Source of the DNA: Nakamurella sp040546275
GTDB taxonomy: Bacteria; Actinomycetota; Actinomycetes; Mycobacteriales; Nakamurellaceae
Assembly (NCBI RefSeq): GCF_040546275.1
Contig: NZ_JBEPNO010000022.1
Location: 1-64,000 of the forward strand
DNA length: 64,000 nucleotides
Direction of reading: 5' to 3'
Under the pieces are notes generated by a model. The model saw nothing but the letters and a program-made list of their open reading frames with translations. It was not told the origin of the DNA and made no database searches. Below are positions 1 to 8,208 of the stretch, in pieces. Position numbers and translations under genes: made by a program. Position 1 is the first letter of the stretch; each line of letters starts with the position of its first letter.

Positions 1-135
1 GAACGTGCCGCCCCCGCACTGCCCGCCGCGGCCGGGCACCCGGCCGGCCGGTTCGGCCGAGACCCAGGCGAATTCCGCAGTCCCGCAGCGACTCTCACCC
101 TCGTCCACGCCCAGACCCCGGAGGACAACTCATGA
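1..135 (+). CDS. istA: IstA transposase, C-terminal fragment (inferred)
   Basis: An open frame runs from the first base of the window to a TGA at 133-135. That stop overlaps the istB start codon as ATGA, the arrangement usual for istA-istB pairs. Only about 44 residues are visible. They are Ala/Pro-rich and carry no recognisable motif, so the name rests on position and overlap rather than on sequence similarity. IstA would be the DDE transposase that cuts and joins the element. Confidence 0.5.
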   Translation, partial: ERAAPALPAAAGHPAGRFGRDPGEFRSPAATLTLVHAQTPEDNS

Positions 136-956
136 CCACCACCGCCGCCACTGCCACCCCGACGACCGTCGCCGCACCACCGGCCGGGCCGGCCGACCCG
201 ATCGGGTCGGACCTGACCGGGCTGCTCCGGGCGTTGAAGCTGTCCGGGATGAAAGACACCCTCCCGGAACGACTCTCCCTGGCCCGCACCCGCCAACTCG
301 GGCACGCAGCGTTCCTGGAACTGCTGCTGGCCGACGAGGTGTCCCGCCGCGACGTTCGGTCGGCGACGTTGCGGGCGCAGAACGCCGGCCTGATGCCGCT
401 GATGCGTCTGGACACCTGGAACGAACTCGACGACCTGCACTACGACCGACAACTGCTGTCCGACTTGACATCTCTGCGATTCGTCGAGGCCGGCAGCAAC
501 GTGCTGATCCTCGGGCCGGTCGGCGTCGGCAAAACCCACCTGGCCACCGCACTCGGGCACATCGCCGTCCGCCGACGCGCCAGCGTGCAGATGATCCGCG
601 CCGACAAAATGTTCACCCGGCTCCGGGCCGCCCGGCTGGACAACACCCTCGAGGCGGAGTTCCGCCGCCTCACCCGCCTCGATCTGTTGATCGTGGATGA
701 TTTCGCGTTGCGAGCGTTGGATGCCACCACCACCACCGACTTCTACGAACTCTGCGTCGGCCGGCACGACGCCAGGACCAGCACCATCTTCACGTCCAAC
801 CGGGAACCGGCGGACTGGACCACGATGACCACCGACCCGCTGCTGGCCCAGTCGGCCGTCGACCGGCTGACCGCCGCCGCGCACACGCTGATCATCGAAG
901 GACCATCCCACCGACAACGCCAACAGCGTGTCGTCGTTGACCCGGCCGGGCGGTGA
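132..956 (+). CDS. istB: IS21-family helper ATPase IstB
   Basis: This is the AAA+ ATPase that assembles on target DNA and assists the IstA transposase. The 274-residue protein shows a Walker A motif GPVGVGKT at residues 128-135, a Walker B motif LLIVDDF at about 185-191, and a sensor-like TSNREP segment near 222. Family members are usually 245-270 residues; the extra length is an Ala/Thr/Pro-rich N-terminus. The ATG start overlaps the upstream stop, which supports translational coupling. The frame is intact, so the helper is probably functional. Confidence 0.95.
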   Translation: MTTTAATATPTTVAAPPAGPADPIGSDLTGLLRALKLSGMKDTLPERLSLARTRQLGHAAFLELLLADEVSRRDVRSATLRAQNAGLMPLMRLDTWNELDDLHYDRQLLSDLTSLRFVEAGSNVLILGPVGVGKTHLATALGHIAVRRRASVQMIRADKMFTRLRAARLDNTLEAEFRRLTRLDLLIVDDFALRALDATTTTDFYELCVGRHDARTSTIFTSNREPADWTTMTTDPLLAQSAVDRLTAAAHTLIIEGPSHRQRQQRVVVDPAGR

Positions 957-979
957 CCGGCATGCTCAACCACACCCCA

Positions 980-1033
980 CGGTGGTCCCATGCTCGTGGC
1001 AACGCGGTGGTCCTATCACGCTGGCAAGCGACA
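980..1033. repeat. Tandem terminal repeats at the IS21-type right end
   Basis: Two related copies lie side by side at 980-1004 and 1005-1033. Both begin CGGTGGTCC and share a later TGGCAA. Multiple terminal repeats of this kind are typical of IS21-family ends, where transposase binds. Their outer edge helps set the element boundary. Confidence 0.65.
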
Positions 1034-1080
1034 ACCTGTTGGAGGCGTGCGATCCGGGCGTCCCGCTGCGCGTCGGTCAT
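1034..1080 (-). pseudogene. Truncated TnpC-like third gene of the transposon
   Basis: An ATG at 1080-1078 overlaps the stop of the large recombinase as ATGA. It opens a frame beginning MTDAQRDARIARLQQ, a charged start like those of TnpC/DUF6262-type proteins in Tn554-like elements. After 15 codons the sequence passes into the TGTCGCTTGCCAG end of the IS21-like element, so the gene is interrupted. In Tn554, TnpC influences transposition frequency and orientation. The remainder must lie beyond the left end of the IS, outside this window. Confidence 0.6.
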
Positions 1081-3100
1081 GTCGTCGCCGGTGTCTGTGC
1101 GGCCAGGCCGTCGATGATGGTGTCCAGGTTGGTGACGGTTCGTTCCAGGGCGGCGACAGCGCGTTCCCGGCCGTCGGCCTTCGCGGACTCCAGGGCCACC
1201 AACGACTCATCTCGTTGGCGGATGTGGATCGGCAGGAAGACAGGGGTCGTCCGGAAGAACGGTTTGCAACTCAGGCACGGGGTGGGAACGAAGTCGCAGG
1301 TCTGCTTCTCCGGCAGCGTGCAGTAGCCGTTGGGCAAGGTCGTGCGGATGAGGCGGTCCCGAAGGCGCTCGACCTGTGCGGCGCCTGCCACGGTCGTCTG
1401 GTGCCGCCGGCCGTCGACGTCGATGGCGTGGGTGACGAACTCGACGTACTTGTCGCGCAGGTCTTCCTCGTGGATCTCGGCGTAGGCCTGCATCATCGTG
1501 GGGCTGCTGTGTCCCAGAAACTTTTGGACCTCGTACTGTGACCATCCTTCCCGCAACAGCCCGGTGGCGATGGTATGCCGAAATCGATGCAACTGGGCCC
1601 TGGTGAGGTGCTCGCCGGTGATCGCTGAGGTGGTGATGCCCGCACGTTGGTAGGTCGTCCAGATCATGTCGCTGAATTGGCGGTAGGCCCACGGTCCGAC
1701 GATTTCTGCGCGCGGCGTCAGGGTGCGGCGGCTGGGGCTGGGATCGCATTTGGGGAAGAGCCAAGTGCAGCGTCGGCCGTACGTCTTCACGACGAGGGCG
1801 GCCTGGGCGGTCAGGTCTTTTCCCAGTTGATCAGGAATAGGGATGGCCCTGATCGTGTCCGTCTTGGTCTGGAAGTACTCGAGGCTGTATCCGCGACCGT
1901 TTGTGTAGCGAATGTTGTCACGGGTCAGAAGGAGTGCCTCGGACGCCCGCGGACCGGCCGCGCGAAAGACTCGTAGTAGCAGCTTGGAACCGTCGTCCAG
2001 GGCCTTCCCGGTGGCGATCAAGTTGTCGATGGCGTCGAGGATGTCCGGCGGGAAGGGCTTGGGTTTCCGGACCTTCCGAATAGGGTTTTCACCGCGGAGC
2101 AGATAGCTGGTATCGGGTAGGTCAGATACCAGTTCATTCTCCCGCAGGGCCCTCAAGCCTGAGGCCAGTGTATTGATGGCATGGAAGTCCGTATCGACGG
2201 AAGATCGGTTGCGAACCCAGCAGACAAAATCGAGAAAGAGCTTTCGATTGATGTCAGCCGGGCGAATGGTGCCGGCCTGATCGCCGGCGAAATGGGAGAG
2301 CAGGCCGCCCGCGCGAACATGACTACCGATCGTCCCCCAGGCGAGTCGGCCCGACTGCACCTGCTGACGTGACAGTGATTTCAAGCCTTCCCTGAGCCCG
2401 GGAATGGTCACCGACGTCCAGTGGACCAACGGTCTCGTTACCGTCCGGCTGGAGGCTATGCCTAGGTCGGCGTGATGCCACACGTCCGAGTCCCACGGAT
2501 CGTGGCACCAATTTCGAACGAGCGATTTCATACCCAGTAACGCGAGCACGAGCACTCGGGTTCCCTCACCGGGGCGTCCGGGAAAGGTGGCCTCCGCGCG
2601 AGCTCTTGGCGAGCCGCTGCTCCACGACGGAGGATCTGGAAAATCGGCCAACTCTGTGTAGCCATACTGGCGGGCGATCAAGATGGCTTCGAACAGCACG
2701 TTGACCGCGTGCACCGGATCCGTCCAGCGTTTCCTGCCGATGTAGATGGCCGCCACATATCGCAGTTCGTGGGCCAGGTGCGGGTGGATGATCGTGAAGT
2801 CGATGGGAGTCAGGAAAGGCTTGCCGGTGCGCCCCCCCGTGGCTGGCAGATACGGGGGGCCTGCGCCTGGGCTGTGATGAACGCCGGCAGTACGGACCGG
2901 TAGGTCTTGCGGAATCGGCGTTGGTGCGGCAGGCAGAGCACGTCGGCTGGTTTCGGTCGGTCGCTCTCCGGGGTGCCCGAGGCTCGATCGCAGGTGTCGA
3001 CGGCGCACACCGAGTAGCCGGACGTGGAGATTGCCGGCGGACGGTCGACCATCCACACGTCAGCCATCCATGGACCATCGGGAATCGACTTGTCGAGCAC
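1077..3100 (-). CDS. Large tyrosine recombinase (TnpB-like), frame broken at a G7 run
   Basis: The C-terminal 600 or so residues are a complete tyrosine recombinase. They contain a catalytic Arg in GPRASEALLL, an HRFRHT box, LGHSS, and the nucleophile Tyr in MQAYAEIH. The true N-terminal part lies in another frame upstream: it reads WMADVW, then CAVDTC, then KPADVLCLPHQRR. The frames meet at a run of seven C on the plus strand (2831-2837); one extra base there joins them as PRGGRTGKP. This is either a recent mutation, a sequencing error, or slippage. The start is uncertain; GTG at 3100 is used, just downstream of the tnpA stop. The expected full product is about 670 residues, close to Tn554 TnpB. 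Confidence 0.75.
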
Positions 3101-3116
3101 CTGGGCGTGTGCGGTC

Positions 3117-4286
3117 TCAGCGGGGTCTTTCGGCAGTGCTGACGTTATGATCAGCCTTCTTCGCGGACATTGCGGCGTACTTCTCGGCGATGTGGTCATC
3201 GGCGAGATGGATGTAGACGTCCGCGCTGGACGCCGAAGACTGCCCCAGCCGTTTGGCGATCTCCGGAGCACTCCAACCCTGCTTGGCCAGGAAAGTGCCG
3301 TGCGTGTGCCGCAGCGTGTGCGGGGTGAGCGTGATGCCGACCCGCAATCCCGTACGCCGGACGACCTGGGCGGCGTTGCTGTAGCTCAGCGGCCTACCCC
3401 GACTGGCGGCCTCGAGGTTGACGAAGACGTAGTCGCTGTCGATGCCCAGGTCCAGTTGCTCCTCGACCAGACTGGCCGCGTAGAACTCGAAGAACCGTTG
3501 GGGCATGTCGATCTTGAACGGGTCCCGCTGCTTGGACAGCGCCCCGTTCGCGTTGTCGGTCCTGCGAACGATGGCGACCTTCTTCCGGGCGATGTCCAGG
3601 TCCTCGTGTCGGAGGCCCAAGGCCTGTGAGATCCGCAGGCCCCCGTCGTACAGGCAGCTCAGCAGCGTTCGATCCCGGAAGGTCAGGGCGGCTCCGAGCA
3701 GCCGCAGGAAGTCTGATTCGAAGTCGATGACCGCCGGCGCACCCGCCTTCGGCCCCCGGACCTTGATGCGTCTGGTCACCTGTGAGCGGCGGGCCTCCAC
3801 GTGGGCAAGGAAGCTGTACTTCGACCGACCGGCCGTGGTGGTGTTGCGGTAGAGCCGCAAGTCCACCGGCCCGCGGCCTTCGAGCTGCCAGTAGGTCAGA
3901 AACGAATACAGGGCGGCGAGCACCGCCTCGCACGAGGTCCGACCACGTGGTTGCTGCGGGCGGTACTCGCCGGGCCGGCGAAGCGATCGCAGCGAGCCGT
4001 CCTGCAGGTCCTGGGTGAAGGTGCACAGGCCGTCGAAGCTCAGCGTCTCCCAATGAGCACTGCGGCCGGCCAACCACCGGAAGAACAGTGCAAGGTGGCG
4101 GGCGTAGGACCTTACCGTGTTGAGCGAGGCGGCCGTCGCCCGCAGGTAACCGTTGAGGAAACGGTCGACCTCGTCGATCACCAAGCCTGACCGGTCGACC
4201 ACCGTCCACGTCACATCACCGTCGGGCCGGTTGACCAACACCGCCCGGACATTGACCACGATGACGCTCATCGGCTGCTCCGTCAC
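3117..4286 (-). CDS. Tyrosine recombinase (TnpA-like)
   Basis: This 389-residue protein is a phage-integrase-type recombinase that would cut and rejoin DNA through a covalent tyrosine intermediate. The N-terminal SAM-like DNA-binding domain covers roughly residues 35-130. The catalytic domain shows Arg in GGLRISQALGL, the HTLRHTH box, and the nucleophile Tyr in DVYIHLADD. The position that is usually LGH or LGW reads LGQ, a variation seen in some active members. Translation probably begins at GTG 4286; an ATG lies 15 bases inside. It is the first gene of the transposon and is followed at once by the larger recombinase, so the two probably act together. Confidence 0.88.
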   Translation of the reverse strand: MTEQPMSVIVVNVRAVLVNRPDGDVTWTVVDRSGLVIDEVDRFLNGYLRATAASLNTVRSYARHLALFFRWLAGRSAHWETLSFDGLCTFTQDLQDGSLRSLRRPGEYRPQQPRGRTSCEAVLAALYSFLTYWQLEGRGPVDLRLYRNTTTAGRSKYSFLAHVEARRSQVTRRIKVRGPKAGAPAVIDFESDFLRLLGAALTFRDRTLLSCLYDGGLRISQALGLRHEDLDIARKKVAIVRRTDNANGALSKQRDPFKIDMPQRFFEFYAASLVEEQLDLGIDSDYVFVNLEAASRGRPLSYSNAAQVVRRTGLRVGITLTPHTLRHTHGTFLAKQGWSAPEIAKRLGQSSASSADVYIHLADDHIAEKYAAMSAKKADHNVSTAERPR

Positions 4287-4447
4287 GGAAACGCTTCAGA
4301 TAACCTGGAAGCTAACAGTGCAGGGCTCCGAGATCGGTGTAGGTCGTGTTCTAGGCGTGTCGTGAACTGGGCTTATTCGGGGTGCTACAGATAACAAATC
4401 CTGTCAGCCCGACCAGGAACGGCCCGCTCTCGCACCTCGGGAGTGGG

Positions 4448-4487
4448 CCGTTTCCCGTCGAGAGCAACCGTTTCCCGTCGAGAGCAA
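4448..4487. repeat. Perfect 20-bp tandem duplication
   Basis: The 20-mer beginning CCGTTTCCCGTCG and ending AGAGCAA occurs twice with no gap, at 4448-4467 and 4468-4487. It lies between the transposon and the lipoprotein gene. The copies are identical, which suggests recent slippage or a duplicated target. Confidence 0.85.
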
Positions 4488-4532
4488 GTCCGGTCGCCGT
4501 GGGGACGAATTCCGGGTCGTGTGGGTGAGTTC

Positions 4533-4600
4533 CGGATCGAGCGGAGATCAAAAGTGCCTTTCGTGTCCGAAATGACGGAAATATGATCCCCGCTCGACCG
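4533..4600. repeat. Nested palindromic intergenic element, family A copy 1
   Basis: The outer arms are 4533-4550 (CGGATCGAGCGGAGATCA) and 4584-4600 (TGATCCCCGCTCGACCG), which pair with one bulge and one mismatch. Inside is a smaller hairpin, TCCG (4566-4569) with CGGA (4576-4579). A second copy lies at 15892-15960. The two copies share the outline GGATCGAGCGG..GA, AGT, TGTCCGA, GGA and CCCCGC, and differ by paired changes in the arms. Confidence 0.7.
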
Positions 4601-4716
4601 GGTGCCGGGCGAGAAGGCGACCGGGGCCGGCCGAGATCTGTGCGTAGACGACGCCAGGGGGAGGGAAGCCGGTGCGTTGTCTTCCCGGTCGGCCACGGGT
4701 GGGGGAGGATGGCCGC

Positions 4717-5847
4717 ATGCGATCTCGGACCGTCACCGGATACTTTGCCCCGCTCGGCATCGTGCTGGCCCTGACCCTCGGGGCCTGCGCGAGTCCGGTT
4801 CCGGCTGGCTCGGGCACAGGCGCCACGGCGAGCACCGGCGGCACCGGCGCGCCATCAGTGACCACGTCCTCCGCCCCGGGTTCCTCCGCCCCGGGTTCCT
4901 CGGCCCCGGCGGACGCTCCAGGCTCGGTCGCGCAGGGTTCGGCCGCGCAGGGCTCGGCCGCGCAGGGTTCGGCCGCGCAGGGCTCGGCCGCGCAGGGCAC
5001 GCAGTCAGTCATTCCGGCCGCTCCGGGCACGGCGGGCTCGGGGGTTCTGCCGCCGGTCGACACTGCACCTCCGGTGACCTCCGGGGACGGCGTGGTCGCC
5101 ACCCCCCTGCCGGCGTGCAAGAGCACCACGTCGAAGACCGTGAGTGCCGGCAAGCTCACCATCACGACCCCCGCGACGACGGCCGCGCCGTGGTTCGTGG
5201 GAAACAATCCGGTCGACGGTCGCGGTCTGGAGCCGGCGGTGGCGCTCGCGGTGGCCAAGGAACTCGGATACTCGGCGGCGGACGTGGTCTGGACGAGGTC
5301 GAACGCCGCCGAGCTGGTGGCTGGCAAGACCTCCGGCTTCGACGTCGCGCTCGGCGAGTTCGCGACGCCCGATCAGGGTCCGAGCGCGGTGGACTACTCC
5401 ACCGGGTACTTCTCGATCTCGCAGTCGGTGGTGGCACGCACCGGGACGCCGGCGGCCGCGGCGAAAAATTTGGCCCAACTCGCATCGGCCCGCCTCGCGA
5501 CCGTCTCCGGGACCAAGGGCGCCGCCATGGCGTCGGCCCAGATCACCGGATCGAAGATCCCGGCCCAGTATCCGACCGCGGCGGCGGGGCTGGCGGCACT
5601 GCGCGCCGGGACCGTCGACGCCGTCGTCGTAGCCACACCGGTCGCGGTGACCGCGGGCGCAGGCGTCACGATCGTCGGCCAGCTGGTCGAGCAGAGCGAA
5701 CAGCCACCCCAGTTCGGCATGATCCTGCCGAAGGGCTCCCCGCTGACGTCCTGCGTCTCGGCGGCGATCGACCAGCTACGGGTCACGGGTGCCCTGAAGG
5801 GTCTCGTGCAGGCCTGGGTGCCGGCTGCCGCCAAACCGTTGCGCTGA
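4717..5847 (+). CDS. Solute-binding lipoprotein, family 3 type, with repeat linker
   Basis: This resembles extracellular binding proteins of amino-acid ABC transporters (SBP family 3). The start is ATG 4717, preceded by GGGGGAGG. A signal peptide ends in a lipobox LGAC with Cys24 as the lipidation site. A low-complexity linker follows: (SSAPG) repeats and then five GSAAQ-type repeats encoded by a 15-bp minisatellite. The binding domain starts near residue 140 (TISAGKLTI-like beginning, then GRGLEPAVALAVAKELGY) and includes DVALGEFA and DYSTGYF segments usual in this fold. No permease or ATPase gene adjoins it, so the ligand is unknown; it may act as a sensor or pair with a distant transporter. 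Confidence 0.8.
   Translation: MRSRTVTGYFAPLGIVLALTLGACASPVPAGSGTGATASTGGTGAPSVTTSSAPGSSAPGSSAPADAPGSVAQGSAAQGSAAQGSAAQGSAAQGTQSVIPAAPGTAGSGVLPPVDTAPPVTSGDGVVATPLPACKSTTSKTVSAGKLTITTPATTAAPWFVGNNPVDGRGLEPAVALAVAKELGYSAADVVWTRSNAAELVAGKTSGFDVALGEFATPDQGPSAVDYSTGYFSISQSVVARTGTPAAAAKNLAQLASARLATVSGTKGAAMASAQITGSKIPAQYPTAAAGLAALRAGTVDAVVVATPVAVTAGAGVTIVGQLVEQSEQPPQFGMILPKGSPLTSCVSAAIDQLRVTGALKGLVQAWVPAAAKPLR
4921..4995 (+). repeat. 15-bp coding minisatellite in the lipoprotein linker
   Basis: Five head-to-tail 15-bp units (GG[C/T]TCGGCCGCGCAG) encode Gly-Ser-Ala-Ala-Gln; the first has Val in place of Ala. The third base of the Gly codon alternates C/T/C/T/C, which points to duplication as a 30-bp block. 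Unit length is a multiple of three, so copy-number change would keep the frame and only alter linker length. Confidence 0.9.
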
Positions 5848-5922
5848 CGTCGTCCGGAGCTACCTCGGCCCGCCTCTACCGCGGGCCAGCCTTCCGCGGG
5901 CCGGCCTACCGCAGATCCGCCT

Positions 5923-7929
5923 CTACCGCAGGCTGGCGAAGTACCCGCCGGAGCCGTGCAGGTCGATGGTGCTCTGGTTGATCGCAACGGCTCCGGCGCC
6001 GGAGGTGAAGCGCAGCGCGTACCCGTTGGTCACCCGGTAGACGCGGTTCCCGGGGACGCCCCGCAGGATCGTGTTGTCGACCGGGAACCGGCGCAGGTGC
6101 GACCACTTCAGGATCTTGCCGGCGTTGGCCACGGCGACCCGGTCGACGGTGATCACCACCGGATTCGTGGCCAGCGCGGTCAGCGGTCGCACGTAGAGCG
6201 GGGCGCCGCCGGCGATCCGGTAGGTGGCTCCGCCCGACCCGGCCTTGATGAAGGTCCCGTTCGCCGGGACGCGAAGCAGATGCTGGAACTGGCCGCCGGT
6301 CCCCGCCTTGGTGATGGCACCGGCATCGACGTACTGGAAGGGCTGGACCCGCCCGTAGGCCGCCCAGCTGCTGACGAAGATCGGTGCGCCGCCGGCCATC
6401 CGGTAGATCTCGCCGGAGCCGACCCCGACGATGAAGGTGTTGTCCGGCAGCGTGTTCCGCAGGTGACTCCAGAACCCGGGCTGTCCGGCGTGGGTGAAAA
6501 CGGCGCCGTCCACCAGGGTGGTGGGACGGACGCCCCCCCAGTTCCTCCAGGTGGTGACATAGGTCGGGGTACCGGCGACCACCCGGAAGACCTGGTGGTT
6601 GCCGGAGGCGGTGAGGAACGTGCCGTCGACCGGGGTGGCGAGCAGGTGGGACCAGACGCCGGCCCGTCCGGCCCGGAAGACAGCCGCGCCGTCCACCACC
6701 ACGGTCGGCTTGACGCCGCCGAACTGCGCCCAGTTCGACACGTACAGGGGCGCGCCGCCGGCGATCCGATAGACGGCCCTGGTGCCGGTCGCGGTGATGA
6801 AGGTCCCGTTGGCGGGGACCTTGCGCAGGGCATTCCACTGCGCCGCGGTGAGTTTCTTGACCGCCTGCACCCGCCCGAAAGGCGCCCAGCTGCTCACGTA
6901 GATCGGCGCGCCGCCCGCGAGCCGGTAGATCCCGGGAACCCCTGGTGCGCTGACGAAGTCACCGTTGCGCGGGACGACCGGCGGAGGGGGAGGCGGGGGA
7001 GGCGCCGCGATGGCGACGCGCGACGCCTGGATCGCCCTTGCCGCGAGGGTGCTGGTGCCGCGGGCCGGGTCCGGGAACGAGTAGCTGTTCTGCAGGATTG
7101 CGACCAGGAAGCGGTCGGTGTAGCCGACCGAGTTGATGACGTTGGAGGCGGATGTCCAGAACTGGTCGTTGCCCCAACCCTGCTTCGAGCCGTGCGCGCC
7201 GGACAACGAGTTCATGCCGAAAGCCTGGTTGAAACCGTCCGAGCCGACCGGGGCTACCTGGGCCATCACCGGCTGCAGCCACGGACCGACCTGCGGATCG
7301 TGGAAGGCCCGGTAGAGGAACGTGGTCATGTCCCGTGCGGTGATCCGGACGGCGCCCCAGTGCCCCACCCGGTCGGTGGCGTTGATGGTCGAGCCCATGC
7401 CGTACCGGGCGGCGATGGTCGGCACGGCCGCGGAGGTGAAGTAGTCGTTCTCGGTCTGGTCGTCGGAGTACCGGATCATGAAGCTGAGCTGGTCGAGCAC
7501 CGACTGGCTCTGGTTCTGGTAGCCGCCGACGATGACGAGGTAGTACGCCGCCGTCATCAGCTTGACGACGGACTCGGATGCCACCTGGGTTCCGGCGTTG
7601 CCGGTCTGCGCCAGCACCGCCCCGGTGCGCGCGTCCGTCACGCTGATGTGGGTGTTGATGCCGTTCGCGGCGGCGTTGGAGTTGGCCTGCGCCACCGCCT
7701 GCGCCGGGGTCAGGGCAGCCGATGCCAGCGCGGCCGAAAGGGAACCGGCTGAGAACGGGAGCACCGCAGCCGCATCCACGACTGCCGGCCCAGCTGTAGC
7801 GGGTCGTGGGGCGGAGCCGACGGTGGGGCTGGGCGAGCCCGCTGCGGCGCCGGTGGTGACGGGCGTGAACAGGGTGGCGGCGAGCACGGTCCCGAGCGCT
7901 GCGCAGACGGCCATGGTTCTCTTGCTCAA
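5923..7929 (-). CDS. Secreted serine hydrolase with six C-terminal repeats
   Basis: The 668-residue protein begins with a signal peptide (residues 1 to about 30). A class A beta-lactamase-like domain follows, with S120-V-V-K123 as the catalytic SxxK, S155-D-D as the second motif, and a SKQG segment in the KTG position. A Pro-run near residue 315 leads into six repeats of about 60 residues, each with the pattern GTF....G..YR.AGGAP.YVS.W..FG and often ending W.HL. Such repeats occur in secreted actinobacterial proteins and may bind the cell surface; that role is inferred. Start TTG 7929 has AGGGGAAG upstream; an ATG at 7914 is the alternative. The domain could be a peptidase or carboxypeptidase rather than a resistance enzyme. 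Confidence 0.8.
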   Translation of the reverse strand: MSKRTMAVCAALGTVLAATLFTPVTTGAAAGSPSPTVGSAPRPATAGPAVVDAAAVLPFSAGSLSAALASAALTPAQAVAQANSNAAANGINTHISVTDARTGAVLAQTGNAGTQVASESVVKLMTAAYYLVIVGGYQNQSQSVLDQLSFMIRYSDDQTENDYFTSAAVPTIAARYGMGSTINATDRVGHWGAVRITARDMTTFLYRAFHDPQVGPWLQPVMAQVAPVGSDGFNQAFGMNSLSGAHGSKQGWGNDQFWTSASNVINSVGYTDRFLVAILQNSYSFPDPARGTSTLAARAIQASRVAIAAPPPPPPPPVVPRNGDFVSAPGVPGIYRLAGGAPIYVSSWAPFGRVQAVKKLTAAQWNALRKVPANGTFITATGTRAVYRIAGGAPLYVSNWAQFGGVKPTVVVDGAAVFRAGRAGVWSHLLATPVDGTFLTASGNHQVFRVVAGTPTYVTTWRNWGGVRPTTLVDGAVFTHAGQPGFWSHLRNTLPDNTFIVGVGSGEIYRMAGGAPIFVSSWAAYGRVQPFQYVDAGAITKAGTGGQFQHLLRVPANGTFIKAGSGGATYRIAGGAPLYVRPLTALATNPVVITVDRVAVANAGKILKWSHLRRFPVDNTILRGVPGNRVYRVTNGYALRFTSGAGAVAINQSTIDLHGSGGYFASLR

Positions 7930-8208
7930 GCTCTTCCCCTTGCGTAGGCCGGGCTCCGGCGCGTTGATGGTAGTTCACCGGACAAGAATGCAGGGGGTCC
8001 CGGGCGTCCCGGACCCGGCAAGCGGAAATCGCAGCTCCGCGGTTCGCCTAGAATCCAGGGGTTACTTGCGCCGGCGACGTCACAGTCCCTGCCGCCGACG
8101 GCTGATTCGCCGCCGAGGCCGCAAGGCACCAGAGCCCGACCCCAGTCGACCAGCAATGCCGAACCCGCCATGTCACCCGGTGGCATGTCACTCCGAGGAG
8201 TCCTGCAC

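Larger units (their letters stand above)
1..1033. mobile_element. IS21-family insertion sequence, right part only
   Basis: This is the right-hand part of an IS21-type element; its left end lies before the window. It carries the end of istA and all of istB in the usual ATGA-overlapping order. The right boundary is placed at base 1033 because the minus-strand sequence there begins TGTCGCTTGCCAG, a TG-type IS21 terminus. Two tandem terminal repeats lie just inside this end. Beyond it the reading frame of the interrupted transposon gene resumes. Target duplication cannot be tested because the other end is not visible. Confidence 0.8.
1034..4286 (-). mobile_element. Tn554-like transposon remnant (tnpA-tnpB-tnpC order)
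   Basis: Three genes lie in the same direction: a 389-residue tyrosine recombinase, a roughly 670-residue tyrosine recombinase, and the first 15 codons of a third gene joined to the second by an ATGA overlap. Tn554-type transposons have the same order, with products of about 361, 630 and 125 residues. Here the third gene is cut by the IS21-like element. The outer ends are not defined; an 8-bp direct repeat CAGATAAC at 4297-4304 and 4388-4395 lies on the tnpA side and could mark recombinase-binding sites. Confidence 0.7.
4287..4716. other. 430-bp intergenic region between transposon and lipoprotein gene
   Basis: No gene is supported here. The region holds the probable outer edge of the transposon near 4290-4400, a perfect 20-bp tandem duplication at 4448-4487, an imperfect direct repeat with AATTCCGGGTCG / AGTTCCGGATCG around 4508-4541, and a nested palindrome at 4533-4600. 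A good Shine-Dalgarno sequence (GGGGGAGG, 4701-4708) precedes the next gene. Confidence 0.6.

Noticed and set aside
2820..3056. N-terminus of the large recombinase read in the frame beginning MDGRPSAGN
   Set aside because: That stretch is Arg/Pro-rich shadow. The other frame carries CAVDTC and KPADVLCLPHQRR, which look like real protein, so the frameshift reading is preferred.
8026..8054. Promoter for tig with TAGAAT at 8049-8054
   Set aside because: The -10-like hexamer is good, but no -35-like sequence lies at 16-18 bases upstream, so I do not call it.
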